A DNA stretch of 57,326 bases, from NCBI RefSeq assembly GCF_905207245.1, contig NZ_CAJLKP010000035.1, positions 1-57,326 on the forward strand, written 5' to 3'. The notes beneath the pieces are model-generated. The model saw only the letters and a list, made by a program, of their open reading frames with translations, was not told where the DNA came from and ran no database searches. A program made the translations under genes and the position numbers. This document shows positions 45,489-53,833 of the stretch, piece by piece (positions within the stretch are counted from its first letter, which is position 1; each line of letters opens with the position of its first letter). This DNA comes from an uncultured Bacteroides sp. GTDB lineage: Bacteria > Bacteroidota > Bacteroidia > Bacteroidales > Bacteroidaceae.

Positions 45489-46849
45489 AGAAACAAATCA
45501 TCACTTTAGTTGTCGCAAGCTGCCTGTTGAGCAGTTGTGGCATCTATACCAAATATGAACGTCCCGAAGTCAAGACCGACGGACTTTACGGGCAGGATGT
45601 AGAGGTGGAAGACACCACTTCTATCGCCTCCCTTTCCTGGCGGGAGTTGTTCACCGACCCGCAACTGCAATCTCTCATCGAGCACGCGCTGCAAGGCAAC
45701 ACCGACTTGCAGTCCGCTCACTGGCGCATCAAAGAGGCGGAAGCCACTCTTTCTTCCGCCCGTCTGGCGTACTTGCCTTCGTTTATGCTGACCCCGCAAG
45801 GTGGTGTCAGCAGCTTCGATAAATCCAAAGGCTCCTGGACGTACACCGGCATTGCATCCGCCAGTTGGGAGATTGATATTTTCGGCAAACTGACCAATGC
45901 GAAACGTCGTGCGAAAGCTCTCTATCTTCAAAGTCTGGAGTATGAACAAGCCGTCACCACATCGCTGATAGCCAATGTTGCCAATATGTATTATACCTTA
46001 TTAATGCTCGATGCCCAATACAACGTCTCTGCCGAAACTGCCGTGAAATGGCGCGAAAGCGTGAAGACCATGCGTGCCATGAAGGCGGCAGGTATGACGG
46101 ATGAGGCCGGAGTAGCCCAGACCGAAGCAAATTGCTACATGGTGGAGGCTTCTTTGCTCGACATCAGGCAGCAGGTTCGTGAAGTGGAGAATTCCCTTTC
46201 CATCCTGTTGGGCGATGTACCCGATGCCATTGACCGGGGAAAACTGGAGGGACAGGAATTTCCGGAAGAGCTTGCTATCGGCGTGCCTTTGCAGTTGCTT
46301 TCCCGCCGTCCCGATGTAAAGAGTGCGGAACTTTCTCTGGCACAGGCTTTCTATGGTACTAATGCTGCCCGTTCGGCATTCTATCCGTCCATCACATTGG
46401 GAGGCACGGCGGGCTGGACCAACTCTGCCGGAAGTATGATTATCAACCCTGGAAAACTATTGTTGTCTGCTGTCGGTTCGCTGACGCAACCTTTATTCAA
46501 TAAAGGTCTGAATATGGCGCAACTGAAAATAGCCAAAGCTCAACAGGAAGAAGCTAAACTTTCGTTCCAGCAAGCCCTGCTGAATGCAGGTAGCGAAGTG
46601 AACAATGCACTGACGCAGGTGCAGGTGGCCCGTGATAAGACGGAGTTGCGTGACGGGCAAATCTCTTCTCTGGAAACCGCCGTGCGCAGCACCCAGTTAT
46701 TGATGAGGCATGGTAATTCCACCTATCTGGAGGTACTTACCGCACAGCAATCCCTGCTCTCTGCCCAACTGACGCAGATAGCCGACCGGTTCGATGAAAT
46801 ACAGGGAATTATTAATCTCTATCAGGCCTTAGGCGGTGGTAGGGAATAA
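45485..46849 (+). CDS. NodT/OprM-type outer membrane efflux lipoprotein
   Basis: A 454-residue outer-membrane channel. A lipoprotein signal ends in LLSSC at about residues 15-19, then GIYTKYERPEV, the usual start of NodT-family mature proteins. WRELFTDPQLQSLIEHAL and the paired coiled-coil halves (ASWEIDIFGKLTNAKRRAKA; QLLSRRPDVKSAEL) follow. It is translationally coupled to the pump gene by a four-base overlap and completes the second tripartite efflux system. Confidence 0.95.
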   Translation: MKKQIITLVVASCLLSSCGIYTKYERPEVKTDGLYGQDVEVEDTTSIASLSWRELFTDPQLQSLIEHALQGNTDLQSAHWRIKEAEATLSSARLAYLPSFMLTPQGGVSSFDKSKGSWTYTGIASASWEIDIFGKLTNAKRRAKALYLQSLEYEQAVTTSLIANVANMYYTLLMLDAQYNVSAETAVKWRESVKTMRAMKAAGMTDEAGVAQTEANCYMVEASLLDIRQQVREVENSLSILLGDVPDAIDRGKLEGQEFPEELAIGVPLQLLSRRPDVKSAELSLAQAFYGTNAARSAFYPSITLGGTAGWTNSAGSMIINPGKLLLSAVGSLTQPLFNKGLNMAQLKIAKAQQEEAKLSFQQALLNAGSEVNNALTQVQVARDKTELRDGQISSLETAVRSTQLLMRHGNSTYLEVLTAQQSLLSAQLTQIADRFDEIQGIINLYQALGGGRE

Positions 46850-46867
46850 AAGAAAGCTTGTTTTTTC

Positions 46868-46930
46868 ATCCCCTTTTGCTCCTTTTTCCGGATTTCATAA
46901 CCCCGGTGAAAGTGGCGAAAGGGGATTTTA
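46868..46930 (+). terminator. Possible terminator after efflux operon 2
   Basis: ATCCCCTTT (46868-46876) can pair with AAAGGGGAT (46918-46926) over a long, itself foldable loop. A short TTTT follows. It lies between convergent genes. Confidence 0.4.
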
Positions 46931-46933
46931 ACG

Positions 46934-47869
46934 TTATTGCCGCTGTTGCAGATACTGTTCTATCTGTCCCACAACCGCATCTTTCAGCAACACCTTCTTA
47001 TTCTTATCCAGTAAATACAAAGTAGGTATTGCTTTCAAATCATACAGGTTCTTTTCCTTAATCATTAATTTCTTATCATACCCGTTTATCCACTCCTTCG
47101 GGAAATCGGACAGATGTCTTTCCCATTCCTCTTTATCTTCATCCGGATAAACAGACAGTATCTTTAAGTTTCCAGCTTCAAATTCCTTGTTGATGGCGGG
47201 GGCTTGCTTCAACTCCTTGATGCCTTCCTCGCAGGCATGGCATCCCGGATTGTTGATGAACAACAGCGTGTAGTCTGCCTTTACTCCGTATAGCGTACCA
47301 CTCTTTCCCGATACCAGCGTATAGGTGAAATCTTCCGCCTGTCTTCCCAAACGGTTCTGTTCTGCCAGATCCCGCCGTCCTTTCGGAAGTATCTTTTCCG
47401 TATCATCCAGCACGGTGCTTTCCAGCATGGCATCCAGCACCGGAATATAAAGTTCTTCGTTCCGCATGGGCGAGTTCGGGTCGTACAGGTATTTTTCGGC
47501 TAAATCCGTAAAGTAGAAGAAAACCTTTTTCTTCTTTCCCGCATCCTTATACATCTGTTTGATGGCACTAATCGCAGCTTCTTCTGGCACAAGTTTCATA
47601 ATGTCGATATAATCCACCCACGCCTGTTCCATCACTTCCCGATGGTCGAGATAGGTGGTATCAGCGAAATTCACATTTTCCCAGTAGTGGCGCACCAGAT
47701 AATCCGCGCGCGATTCGGGAGTACTCAGCATAGCTGGTATGACAGGCAGGGCAAATATCTTTATACTGTCACTTTTAATGTCTTCTGTTTGATTATCAGA
47801 TGCCTTACGATTCCCGCATGCAGTGCAGAGAATCAGGAACAGAAAGAAAATGTTGAGATAAGTTTTCAT
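46934..47869 (-). CDS. Thioredoxin-like lipoprotein (DUF5106-type)
   Basis: A 311-residue exported lipoprotein with a signal ending in LILCTACG near residue 19. Residues from about 45 to 170 are helical and resemble the DUF5106 region often fused to thioredoxin-like domains in Bacteroidota (YLVRHYWENVNFADTTYL). The C-terminal thioredoxin-like part contains LLFINNPGCHACEEGIKEL near residue 210, a CHAC redox pair, and ends with AIPTLYLLDKNKKVLLKDA, including the cis-Pro. It probably acts as an envelope thiol-disulfide protein or redox sensor. It stands alone between convergent and divergent neighbours. Confidence 0.8.
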   Translation of the reverse strand: MKTYLNIFFLFLILCTACGNRKASDNQTEDIKSDSIKIFALPVIPAMLSTPESRADYLVRHYWENVNFADTTYLDHREVMEQAWVDYIDIMKLVPEEAAISAIKQMYKDAGKKKKVFFYFTDLAEKYLYDPNSPMRNEELYIPVLDAMLESTVLDDTEKILPKGRRDLAEQNRLGRQAEDFTYTLVSGKSGTLYGVKADYTLLFINNPGCHACEEGIKELKQAPAINKEFEAGNLKILSVYPDEDKEEWERHLSDFPKEWINGYDKKLMIKEKNLYDLKAIPTLYLLDKNKKVLLKDAVVGQIEQYLQQRQ

Positions 47870-47899
47870 AATCCGGTTGATTTATAATATTCTAAAGCA

Positions 47900-47907
47900 C
47901 AAAGATA
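47900..47907 (-). promoter_or_regulatory. -7 element (TATCTTTG) for the thioredoxin-like gene
   Basis: On the minus strand TATCTTTG lies 30 bp upstream of the start codon. Confidence 0.5.
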
Positions 47908-47958
47908 AAGAAATTGCTTTAATTACCATTTGTTAAGTATCAGCAATTTTATGAGTCC

Positions 47959-47966
47959 TACCTTTG
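47959..47966 (+). promoter_or_regulatory. -7 element (TACCTTTG) for the MATE gene
   Basis: TACCTTTG lies 26 bp before the start at 47993. The nearest TTTG upstream is 26 bp away, longer than the usual spacing. Confidence 0.5.
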
Positions 47967-47992
47967 CCCCGCTTTTTTAAAAACAATGAGAT

Positions 47993-49336
47993 ATGCAAAG
48001 GGATAATCTGGATTTCAGAAACATGAGTGTGAGTAAGTTGTATACAAAACAACTCTTCCCCACGTTGTTGGGTATGGTGTCATCCGCGTTGTTTACCGTG
48101 GTCGATGGGATATTCGTGGGACGTGGAATAGGCAGTGATGCGATTGCGGCAGTGAATATCGCAGCACCTGTTTTTATGATTGCCGCCGGGCTGGGACTGA
48201 TGTTCGGTATGGGTGGAGGCATTCTTGCATCCATCAACCTCTCGCGTGGCAAGTGGCTGATAGCTAATATCAACGTTACACAAGCGGTGGTCATACTGAC
48301 GATTGTCAGTGTTGCCATGGGGATATTGCTGACTGTTTTTCCGGAAACGGCAGTAACCTTGCTGGGAGCCGAAGGGCATCTGACGGAACTGGCGGCGGAA
48401 TATCTGTTCTGGTTCTCCATATCCATTCCGTCCACGGTGTTGTTGGTGGCACTGCCTTTCTTTGTGCGCCTGACGAACCCGAACTTTGCCATGTGGGCCA
48501 TGCTGGCGGCTACGTTTGTCAACATCCTGCTCGATTATATTTTCATCTTCATTTTCGGATGGGGACTTTTCGGTGCTGCCATTGCTACCGACCTGGGTGA
48601 GTTGGTCGGAACCTTCATGTTGCTGGTTTATTTGTTCCGTCCGTCTGTGGCTATCCGGTTTGCCCGTTTGAAGGTGAGCGTCAAGAGTATCCGGCTGACA
48701 CTGAGGAACACGTGGTATATGCTGAAACTCGGCGTGTCATCCTGTTTGAGTGAAGTCACCATTGCCGTAATGGCTATTGCGGGCAATTACGTGTTTATGA
48801 GTCACTTGGGAACCGACGGAGTAGCGGCTTATAGTATCGTCTGCTATCTGTTCCCCATTATTTTCATGGTGTTCAATGCGATGGTTCAGTCGGCACAACC
48901 CATTATCAGCTATAATTATGGCTGCGGACAGATTGCGCGTTCCAATAAGGCATTGCGTTTATCAGTGACCTCTGCCGTTATTTTTGCTTTGATGATAAGC
49001 GGATTGTTCGTGTATTTCTCCGGAGAAATTGTTTCGTTGTTCTTGCCGGACAGGGAAAGTCATGCCTGGCAGTATGCAGTTGCCGGTCTTCCCCTGTTTG
49101 CCGTTGATTATATTTTCTTCGGAATCAATGTCATCGCTATCGGGTATTACACCAGTATCGAACGGATAAATCGTGCGATGAGGCTTACTTTGTTGCGAGG
49201 TGTGCTGCCGGTACTGTTCTTTTTTGTGTTGCCTTTGTTGTTCGGGGTCACTGGCATCTGGCTCGCGGTGGCGGCAGGAGATATGACTGCTGTGGCGATT
49301 ATTGTGATCTTGACTTTAAGGGATAAAAAGAGGTGA
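47993..49336 (+). CDS. MATE-family multidrug/cation antiporter
   Basis: A 447-residue inner-membrane protein with twelve predicted helices in two homologous halves. PTLLGMVSSALFTVVDGIFV and the GIGSDAIAAVNIAAP stretch in the first half, and the repeat GTDGVAAYSIVCYLFPI plus AMVQSAQPIISYNYG in the second, are MATE landmarks. Such proteins export drugs or metabolites in exchange for sodium or protons. The start could also be ATG 48023, which begins MSVSKLYTKQLFP. The gene has its own promoter and is followed by a hairpin at 49382-49425. Confidence 0.92.
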   Translation: MQRDNLDFRNMSVSKLYTKQLFPTLLGMVSSALFTVVDGIFVGRGIGSDAIAAVNIAAPVFMIAAGLGLMFGMGGGILASINLSRGKWLIANINVTQAVVILTIVSVAMGILLTVFPETAVTLLGAEGHLTELAAEYLFWFSISIPSTVLLVALPFFVRLTNPNFAMWAMLAATFVNILLDYIFIFIFGWGLFGAAIATDLGELVGTFMLLVYLFRPSVAIRFARLKVSVKSIRLTLRNTWYMLKLGVSSCLSEVTIAVMAIAGNYVFMSHLGTDGVAAYSIVCYLFPIIFMVFNAMVQSAQPIISYNYGCGQIARSNKALRLSVTSAVIFALMISGLFVYFSGEIVSLFLPDRESHAWQYAVAGLPLFAVDYIFFGINVIAIGYYTSIERINRAMRLTLLRGVLPVLFFFVLPLLFGVTGIWLAVAAGDMTAVAIIVILTLRDKKR

Positions 49337-49381
49337 TGTTTATGATTATTTTGTGAGGTCACGAAGGTGATAGAAATGAGT

Positions 49382-49425
49382 GTTGCGTCAAAAGACTGAT
49401 AAACTTATCTGGCTTTTGACGCAAC
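49382..49425. terminator. Strong hairpin between convergent MATE gene and pseudogene
   Basis: A perfect 13-bp stem (GTTGCGTCAAAAG paired with CTTTTGACGCAAC) has an 18-base loop. It is 46 bp after the MATE stop. The following bases are only weakly T-rich, so termination is likely but not certain. Confidence 0.55.
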
Positions 49426-49443
49426 TTATTGATATAGCATGGT

Positions 49444-49675
49444 TTAATTGTTCCTATTAATCAGATTCACCACTACCTTTACCACGATGTCTTTTTCTTC
49501 TGTCCGGTTCTCTGCAATCATCAATGTGAGAGCTACCAAGGCATTGTTGTCAATGAGCCGTAAACCGTCTTCTTTTGATGGTGCTCTTCAAATCTACCAG
49601 TTGTTGCTCTTTCATTTGTTGGTTGACGGCGTATCCTTTTATCAGATAGCTTTTCAGGACTTTGTTTGCCCATTG
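49444..49675 (-). pseudogene. RhuM-like gene fragment
   Basis: Read on the minus strand from about 49675, the frame gives QWANKVLKSYLIKGYAVNQ, the conserved end of the RhuM (virulence-associated) domain, followed by QQMKEQQLVDLKS. It then needs a frameshift to continue as a second open stretch (DNNALVALTLMIAENRTEEK), ending in TAA at 49444-49446. No start codon or N-terminal part is present. Its front joins directly to the tail of a DNA-alkylation-repair remnant. RhuM genes are typical accessory genes beside restriction-modification and mobile islands. Confidence 0.6.
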
Positions 49676-50206
49676 GCTTTCATATAATATATGACATATT
49701 CTATACGAACATCCTGCTCTTTGTCGAGCCCATTTTCTACTTCAAATGAGAAAGCCAAAGAAGGTGCTTCGATCATACAGTCATTTGTTTTATCATCTTT
49801 TCGCCCCATACCTGATGATAAAAGGACGCATGGCAAACTCACAACTGATGAAGCGGGTTATTCGTTCAAAAGCGATAACGGACGTTTCATAATCGTCTAT
49901 ACCATATAATTCCACGTAATCAGATAGAAACATATAAGCAATCAAACTATCTTCGGCCGCGACCTTTTCCAACTCGCCGGTCAGTTTCAGCAATATCTCC
50001 ACTGCTTTCGGGTAATCATCCGGCATATAACTGTGCAGTACCCGTGTCGTGTACCGCATTTTTTCTTGTATTCCATAATTGTCGAAACCAGCGGAGAAAA
50101 TATCTTTTATAAAATTCTCCTTCTCGAATATTGGGGATAGAGCCTGCAAAATATCGGTTAGTTGGTTGTAACCCCGGAGATTATATGCATCTTTTATTAA
50201 TTCCAT
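49676..50206 (-). pseudogene. Decayed AlkD-like DNA alkylation repair gene
   Basis: The first 128 or so codons from 50206 are intact and read like a HEAT-repeat DNA glycosylase (AlkD-like) in which FISCEFAMRPFIIRYG is a recognisable segment. The frame then shifts (EKMIKQM in another frame near 49810), and a third frame carries SLAFSFEVENG and RIEYVIYYMKANGQ. That resembles the C-terminal domain of the family, so most of the middle, including the region expected to hold catalytic HEAT repeats, is missing. It starts four bases after the HxlR stop on the same strand. The first part could still be translated as a 137-residue protein. Confidence 0.65.
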
Positions 50207-50210
50207 AATT

Positions 50211-50582
50211 TTAATCGATAGCTAAATGTCCTAATTTATTTGATACGAGATTTCGCAGACGCTCCCGGTGTTCATCTCCCCACTCGCCTAATACGGATAT
50301 AACAGGAATTAAAGATTCTCCAAGTTCGGTCAGGTTGTATTCCACCTTGGGAGGAACTACCGGATAAATCTTTTTTGTAATCAATTCGTGTTCTTCCAAC
50401 TCTTTCAACTGTATATTCAGGACCCTGCGAGAAGCATTCGGGATCTTACGTTGTAATTCGCTCGGGCGTTTATGCCCTTCATGGATAAACCACAATAAAC
50501 GGATTTTCCATTTGCCGTAAAGGACTTCACCAATCAGGTCAAGGCCGCAATTCAAATCCAATGGTATCTTTCTTTCATACAT
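50211..50582 (-). CDS. HxlR-family winged-helix regulator
   Basis: A 123-residue MarR/HxlR-like regulator. The typical opening CGLDLIGEVLYGKWKIRLLW precedes the HTH (HKRPSELQRKIPNASRRVLN, about residues 37-56) and wing (VVPPKVEYNLTELGESL). Members often respond to reactive electrophiles or redox stress and control a divergent gene; the SnoaL-like gene at 50743 is divergent from it. ATG 50582 lies only five bases after the -7 element TATATTTG, implying an mRNA with almost no leader. There is no other Met near the conserved region, so this start is well supported. Confidence 0.9.
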   Translation of the reverse strand: MYERKIPLDLNCGLDLIGEVLYGKWKIRLLWFIHEGHKRPSELQRKIPNASRRVLNIQLKELEEHELITKKIYPVVPPKVEYNLTELGESLIPVISVLGEWGDEHRERLRNLVSNKLGHLAID

Positions 50583-50587
50583 AGGCA

Positions 50588-50595
50588 CAAATATA
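50588..50595 (-). promoter_or_regulatory. -7 element (TATATTTG) for the HxlR gene
   Basis: On the minus strand TATATTTG lies five bases before the start codon. TTG at 50616-50618, with a 20-bp spacer, may serve as -33. Confidence 0.6.
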
Positions 50596-50658
50596 CCCAT
50601 ACATTCAAGATCGCACAATAGGGGAATAAATTATCCCTATCCGAATCATTTTTCCGTA

Positions 50659-50690
50659 CTTGCCTGAACGCAGCATATAGTCTAAATTTG
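50659..50690 (+). promoter_or_regulatory. Promoter of the SnoaL-like gene
   Basis: TAAATTTG (50683-50690) matches TAnnTTTG. CTTG (50659-50662) with a 20-bp spacer is a fair -33. The leader is about 47 bases. Confidence 0.6.
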
Positions 50691-50742
50691 CACAAAAGAG
50701 TGAGACTGATTACCCTATGTAATAACTTAAAAAAACAGAAAG

Positions 50743-51171
50743 ATGAAAACAGATAACAGTAATTTGAAGGCAGACAAAGAAATCCTTATCGCTATGGTCA
50801 AGGATATGACAAAATCAATGACCGGCAAGCAAAGCACCATGAATTGGGCTGAAAATGCCTTGTGGTTCGATATAGCTCCCTTTGTCTCGAAAGGGATTAA
50901 GCCTGCGGTTAAGATGTTCGACGATGTTTTTATTCAATTAACATCATGCGATATCGAAATCATGGAACATGAAATATTCATAAACGAAAGTCTTGCGATA
51001 GTCTGCTCCATACAACGTATGGTAGTAGTAATGAAAGACAGTACGGCAAACACTACCCGTATAGTCCGTCAAACGGATTGTTTTGAAAAACAAAATGGCG
51101 TATGGAAATTAATTCACGAACATACTTCCGCTCCTCTTGGAGGCGATTGGGATGGTACAATTGTAGAGTAG
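50743..51171 (+). CDS. SnoaL/NTF2-like (DUF4440-type) protein
   Basis: A 142-residue cytoplasmic protein with the cone-shaped NTF2-like pattern: a helical start (EILIAMVKDMTKSMTGKQST), NWAENALWFDIAPFVSKG, a pair of helices, then a beta sheet ending in RQTDCFEKQNGVWKLIHEH. That last stretch is the typical DUF4440/SnoaL strand where the conserved Trp packs. Activities in the family vary and none can be assigned. It is transcribed divergently from the HxlR regulator, with 160 bp between them, and is probably controlled by it. Confidence 0.85.
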   Translation: MKTDNSNLKADKEILIAMVKDMTKSMTGKQSTMNWAENALWFDIAPFVSKGIKPAVKMFDDVFIQLTSCDIEIMEHEIFINESLAIVCSIQRMVVVMKDSTANTTRIVRQTDCFEKQNGVWKLIHEHTSAPLGGDWDGTIVE

Positions 51172-51449
51172 TTTAATTTTGTGGGCATATCGTTGGCTAT
51201 TCCTAATAAAATCCGTATCTTTACAGTCATATAAAAATAAGAAGCGCCTTTATGAGATTTGATTCCGTGTAAATATTCTTTGTATTTCCTCGTCTATTGG
51301 AAAGTTGTACCTTGTCGTGATAGGAGGAATTTCAGCTTTTTAATCAACTACTTTTTGTTTAACTGTATTGTTCTGTTGGTGTCTTTCTGCCGACAGAGAT
51401 GTAGCAGTGGACAAAAGCGAATAAATCAACTATATAAAATTGAAGAAGT

Positions 51450-52085
51450 ATGGAAATCAAATTAAGATTGGAAGAAGAAAAAGACTATCGGCAAGTTGAA
51501 GAAGTAACCCGCGAAGCATTCTGGAATGTTTACGCCCCGGGTTCCGATGATCATTTGCTTGTTCATAAACTAAGAGATAAACCGCAGTTTATTAAAGCGC
51601 TCGATTACGTGGCAACCCACGACGATAAAATCGTGGGGCATATCATTTATGTGGAAGGGGAAATAATCGCTAACAACGGTAAAGAGCATAAAATAGCGGC
51701 TTTCGGCCCTGTAAGTGTATTGCCCGAATATCAACATAAAGGCGTCGGTAGTAAATTGATAACCCACACTGCAAAACTGGCAAAAGAGATGGGCTACCCG
51801 GCTATATTAATATATGGCGAACCTGAATACTATAAGCGATTCGGATTCAAATTGTCGAAAGAGTATAAGATAACTAATCAGGACAAGAAATATCCGGCTG
51901 CCATGCAGGTATGGGAATTGTATCCCAATGCCTTGAAAGGAATTGAAGGGATATATGACGAAGGCGGTATTTATGAGATAGACCCCTTAGAGTTGCAGGA
52001 ATTTGAGAGTGGATTTCCTGTAAAAGAAAAGAAACATACAAAAACACAGGAAAGATTTATGGAATTGATAAGCAAGTTCATATAA
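51450..52085 (+). CDS. GNAT-family N-acetyltransferase
   Basis: A 211-residue acetyltransferase of the YhbS-like group. Motif A, FGPVSVLPEYQHKGVGSKLI near residue 89, has the QxxGxG acetyl-CoA pyrophosphate loop. GEPEYYKRFGFK is the usual C-terminal motif. The last 40 residues are charged. It stands alone, with a 278-bp gap before it that carries only a weak TATCTTTA sequence and a strong terminator after it. The acceptor substrate is unknown. Confidence 0.9.
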   Translation: MEIKLRLEEEKDYRQVEEVTREAFWNVYAPGSDDHLLVHKLRDKPQFIKALDYVATHDDKIVGHIIYVEGEIIANNGKEHKIAAFGPVSVLPEYQHKGVGSKLITHTAKLAKEMGYPAILIYGEPEYYKRFGFKLSKEYKITNQDKKYPAAMQVWELYPNALKGIEGIYDEGGIYEIDPLELQEFESGFPVKEKKHTKTQERFMELISKFI

Positions 52086-52120
52086 TCACAATCCCCTGAA
52101 TCTGATAAGGAATGAAATGA

Positions 52121-52156
52121 AAAGAGCCATTTTGCTGCAAAGCGAATGGCTCTTTC
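52121..52156 (+). terminator. Intrinsic terminator after the GNAT gene
   Basis: An 11-bp stem (AAAGAGCCATT paired with AATGGCTCTTT) with a 13-base loop and a short T-rich tail. Confidence 0.8.
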
Positions 52157-52198
52157 TCAATGTTCGTACAGAAACGGGGTAAATTGCCAATAAATCAC

Positions 52199-52206
52199 TA
52201 CCTTTG
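52199..52206 (+). promoter_or_regulatory. -7 element (TACCTTTG) of the AraC-family gene
   Basis: TACCTTTG is followed by five bases and then the ATG at 52212, the same geometry as the HxlR gene. Transcription should start at or next to the start codon. Confidence 0.6.
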
Positions 52207-52211
52207 CACCC

Positions 52212-53054
52212 ATGAATGCAGATATCCGGACATTTGAATTTAAAGCCCTCCCCATTGAAATAGAGGTGAAAGACTTGAGGTTTGCCAAAGAGTTACCGAA
52301 ACTGCTCGGACAACCCCACAAAGCCACCTTCTACCAAATTATTTGGATTACAGACGGCGAAGCTATATTCCGTATCGACTTCCGGGATATAACTATACAA
52401 TCAAATGAGATTCTGATTATATCGGCAGGTCAGGTCTGCGAATTCGACACAAAATCAAACTATTCCGGTAAACTGATCCTATTCACAGGAGCATTCTTCA
52501 CGATGACAGAACTTGATTCTAATTTCCTGCATACCGCTGAAATACTTAATCCCGTCAGTCTGAATAAAACAGTTTCCATTTGTCCGCAGCTTACAGGAAA
52601 TCTCACCGCTCTGCTGGATGAAGAGCTGAAACATTCTGTCGATAAATTCCAGGCAGGCATAGCCCAAAGTTTCTTGCGTGTCCTGCTGCTTGAAACAGAG
52701 AGGCAACTGGCTGCAAATCCTTCTTCTTTATCTAACAACATTGGGCGAAAGTTTTACAATGCAGTGGAACAGCACTTTAAAGAAAACCGTAACACTGAAT
52801 TTTATGTCAATCTGTTAGGAGTAAATGAGAAAGCCCTATCGAAGGAAGTAAAAGCCCTTACAGGGAATACACCAAAAATCTATATAGATTCGCGTATCAT
52901 ACTCGAAGCTAAACGACTATTATCATACAGTAACCTATCAATAAAAGAAGTAGGCTTCGAACTTGGTTTTGACGAGCCAACCAACTTTAACAAGTATTTC
53001 CGTAAGCATACAGGCATAACACCCACCCAATTCCGGGATTCCACAAAGAAATAA
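52212..53054 (+). CDS. AraC-family transcriptional regulator
   Basis: A 280-residue regulator with an N-terminal beta-rich sensing domain (TFYQIIWITDGEAIFRIDFR) and a C-terminal AraC DNA-binding domain at about residues 180-280 (FYVNLLGVNEKALSKEVKAL, then SIKEVGFELGFDEPTNFNKY and FRKHTGITPTQFR). It precedes the group SDR/NmrA-like, beta-lactamase-fold and PNPOx-like genes in the same direction, which it may control. ATG 52212 is the only plausible start and would be leaderless. Confidence 0.9.
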   Translation: MNADIRTFEFKALPIEIEVKDLRFAKELPKLLGQPHKATFYQIIWITDGEAIFRIDFRDITIQSNEILIISAGQVCEFDTKSNYSGKLILFTGAFFTMTELDSNFLHTAEILNPVSLNKTVSICPQLTGNLTALLDEELKHSVDKFQAGIAQSFLRVLLLETERQLAANPSSLSNNIGRKFYNAVEQHFKENRNTEFYVNLLGVNEKALSKEVKALTGNTPKIYIDSRIILEAKRLLSYSNLSIKEVGFELGFDEPTNFNKYFRKHTGITPTQFRDSTKK

Positions 53055-53118
53055 CCCGCCAGCGGAGATTTACCATTATTTGACGCTGATGTATTATCAC
53101 CCCCACTTAGTTTGCCTG

Positions 53119-53126
53119 TACTTTTG
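53119..53126 (+). promoter_or_regulatory. -7 element (TACTTTTG) for the NmrA-like gene
   Basis: TACTTTTG matches TAnnTTTG, 37 bp before the start at 53164. Confidence 0.45.
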
Positions 53127-53163
53127 TATTGTTAAGCATTATAATAATTTTAAAAGTATAGCA

Positions 53164-53814
53164 ATGAAAAAGATCGTATTAATAGGAGCAAGCGGATTCG
53201 TAGGTTCTGCTATCCTGAACGAAGCATTAAACAGGGGTGTTAAAGTTACAGCAGTAGTCCGTAACCCCGAAAATGTAAAAATCTCAAACCCTGACGTAAC
53301 TATCGTTAAGGCTGATGTGTCGGATGCCGATAAGGTAGCCGAACTTTGCAGAGGAGCTGATGCTGTTATCAGCGCATACAATCCGGGATGGGCTAATCCT
53401 GATATTTACGACCTGACATTGAAAGTGTACCCACAAATTCTTGCAGGTGTTAAAAAAGCAGGTGTTAAAAGATTGCTTATTGTAGGCGGTGCAGGTACAC
53501 TCTTCGTAGCTCCGGGACTTCGTGTAGTGGATTCAGGTGCAATCCCTGCCGAAATTATGGGCGGTGTAAAATCACTCGGCGAATTCTACCTGAATACCCT
53601 GATGAACGAAAAAGACATCGATTGGGTATTCTTCTCTCCGGCAGGCTCATTGGAACCGGGCGAACGCACAGGCAACTACCGTTTAGGTAAAGACGACCTG
53701 ATTGTGAATGATAAAGGCGAAAGTAAGATTTCTGTTCAGGACTATGCTAAAGCAATGGTAGATGAACTGGAAAACCCTGCACATCACAACGAACGTTTCA
53801 CTATCGGTTATTAA
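53164..53814 (+). CDS. NAD(P)-binding atypical SDR / NmrA-like oxidoreductase
   Basis: A 216-residue Rossmann-fold protein. VLIGASGFVGSAILNEAL at the N-terminus is the glycine-rich dinucleotide loop (GxxGxxG). VIKAD-like VKADVSDADKVAELCRGAD and ADAVISAYNPG follow, then RLLIVGGAGTLFV. The family includes NAD(P)H-binding reductases and redox sensors. ATG 53164 is chosen because the Rossmann strand begins directly after it and the promoter lies between it and earlier possible starts. It is followed after 19 bp by an exported beta-lactamase-fold gene. Confidence 0.9.
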   Translation: MKKIVLIGASGFVGSAILNEALNRGVKVTAVVRNPENVKISNPDVTIVKADVSDADKVAELCRGADAVISAYNPGWANPDIYDLTLKVYPQILAGVKKAGVKRLLIVGGAGTLFVAPGLRVVDSGAIPAEIMGGVKSLGEFYLNTLMNEKDIDWVFFSPAGSLEPGERTGNYRLGKDDLIVNDKGESKISVQDYAKAMVDELENPAHHNERFTIGY

Positions 53815-53833
53815 TTCATAAAAGGAAGAATAA

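Noticed and set aside
49448..49909. Plus-strand small frames at 49448-49687 and 49691-49909
   Set aside because: They lie opposite the AlkD/RhuM remnants, whose minus-strand reading has recognisable motifs.
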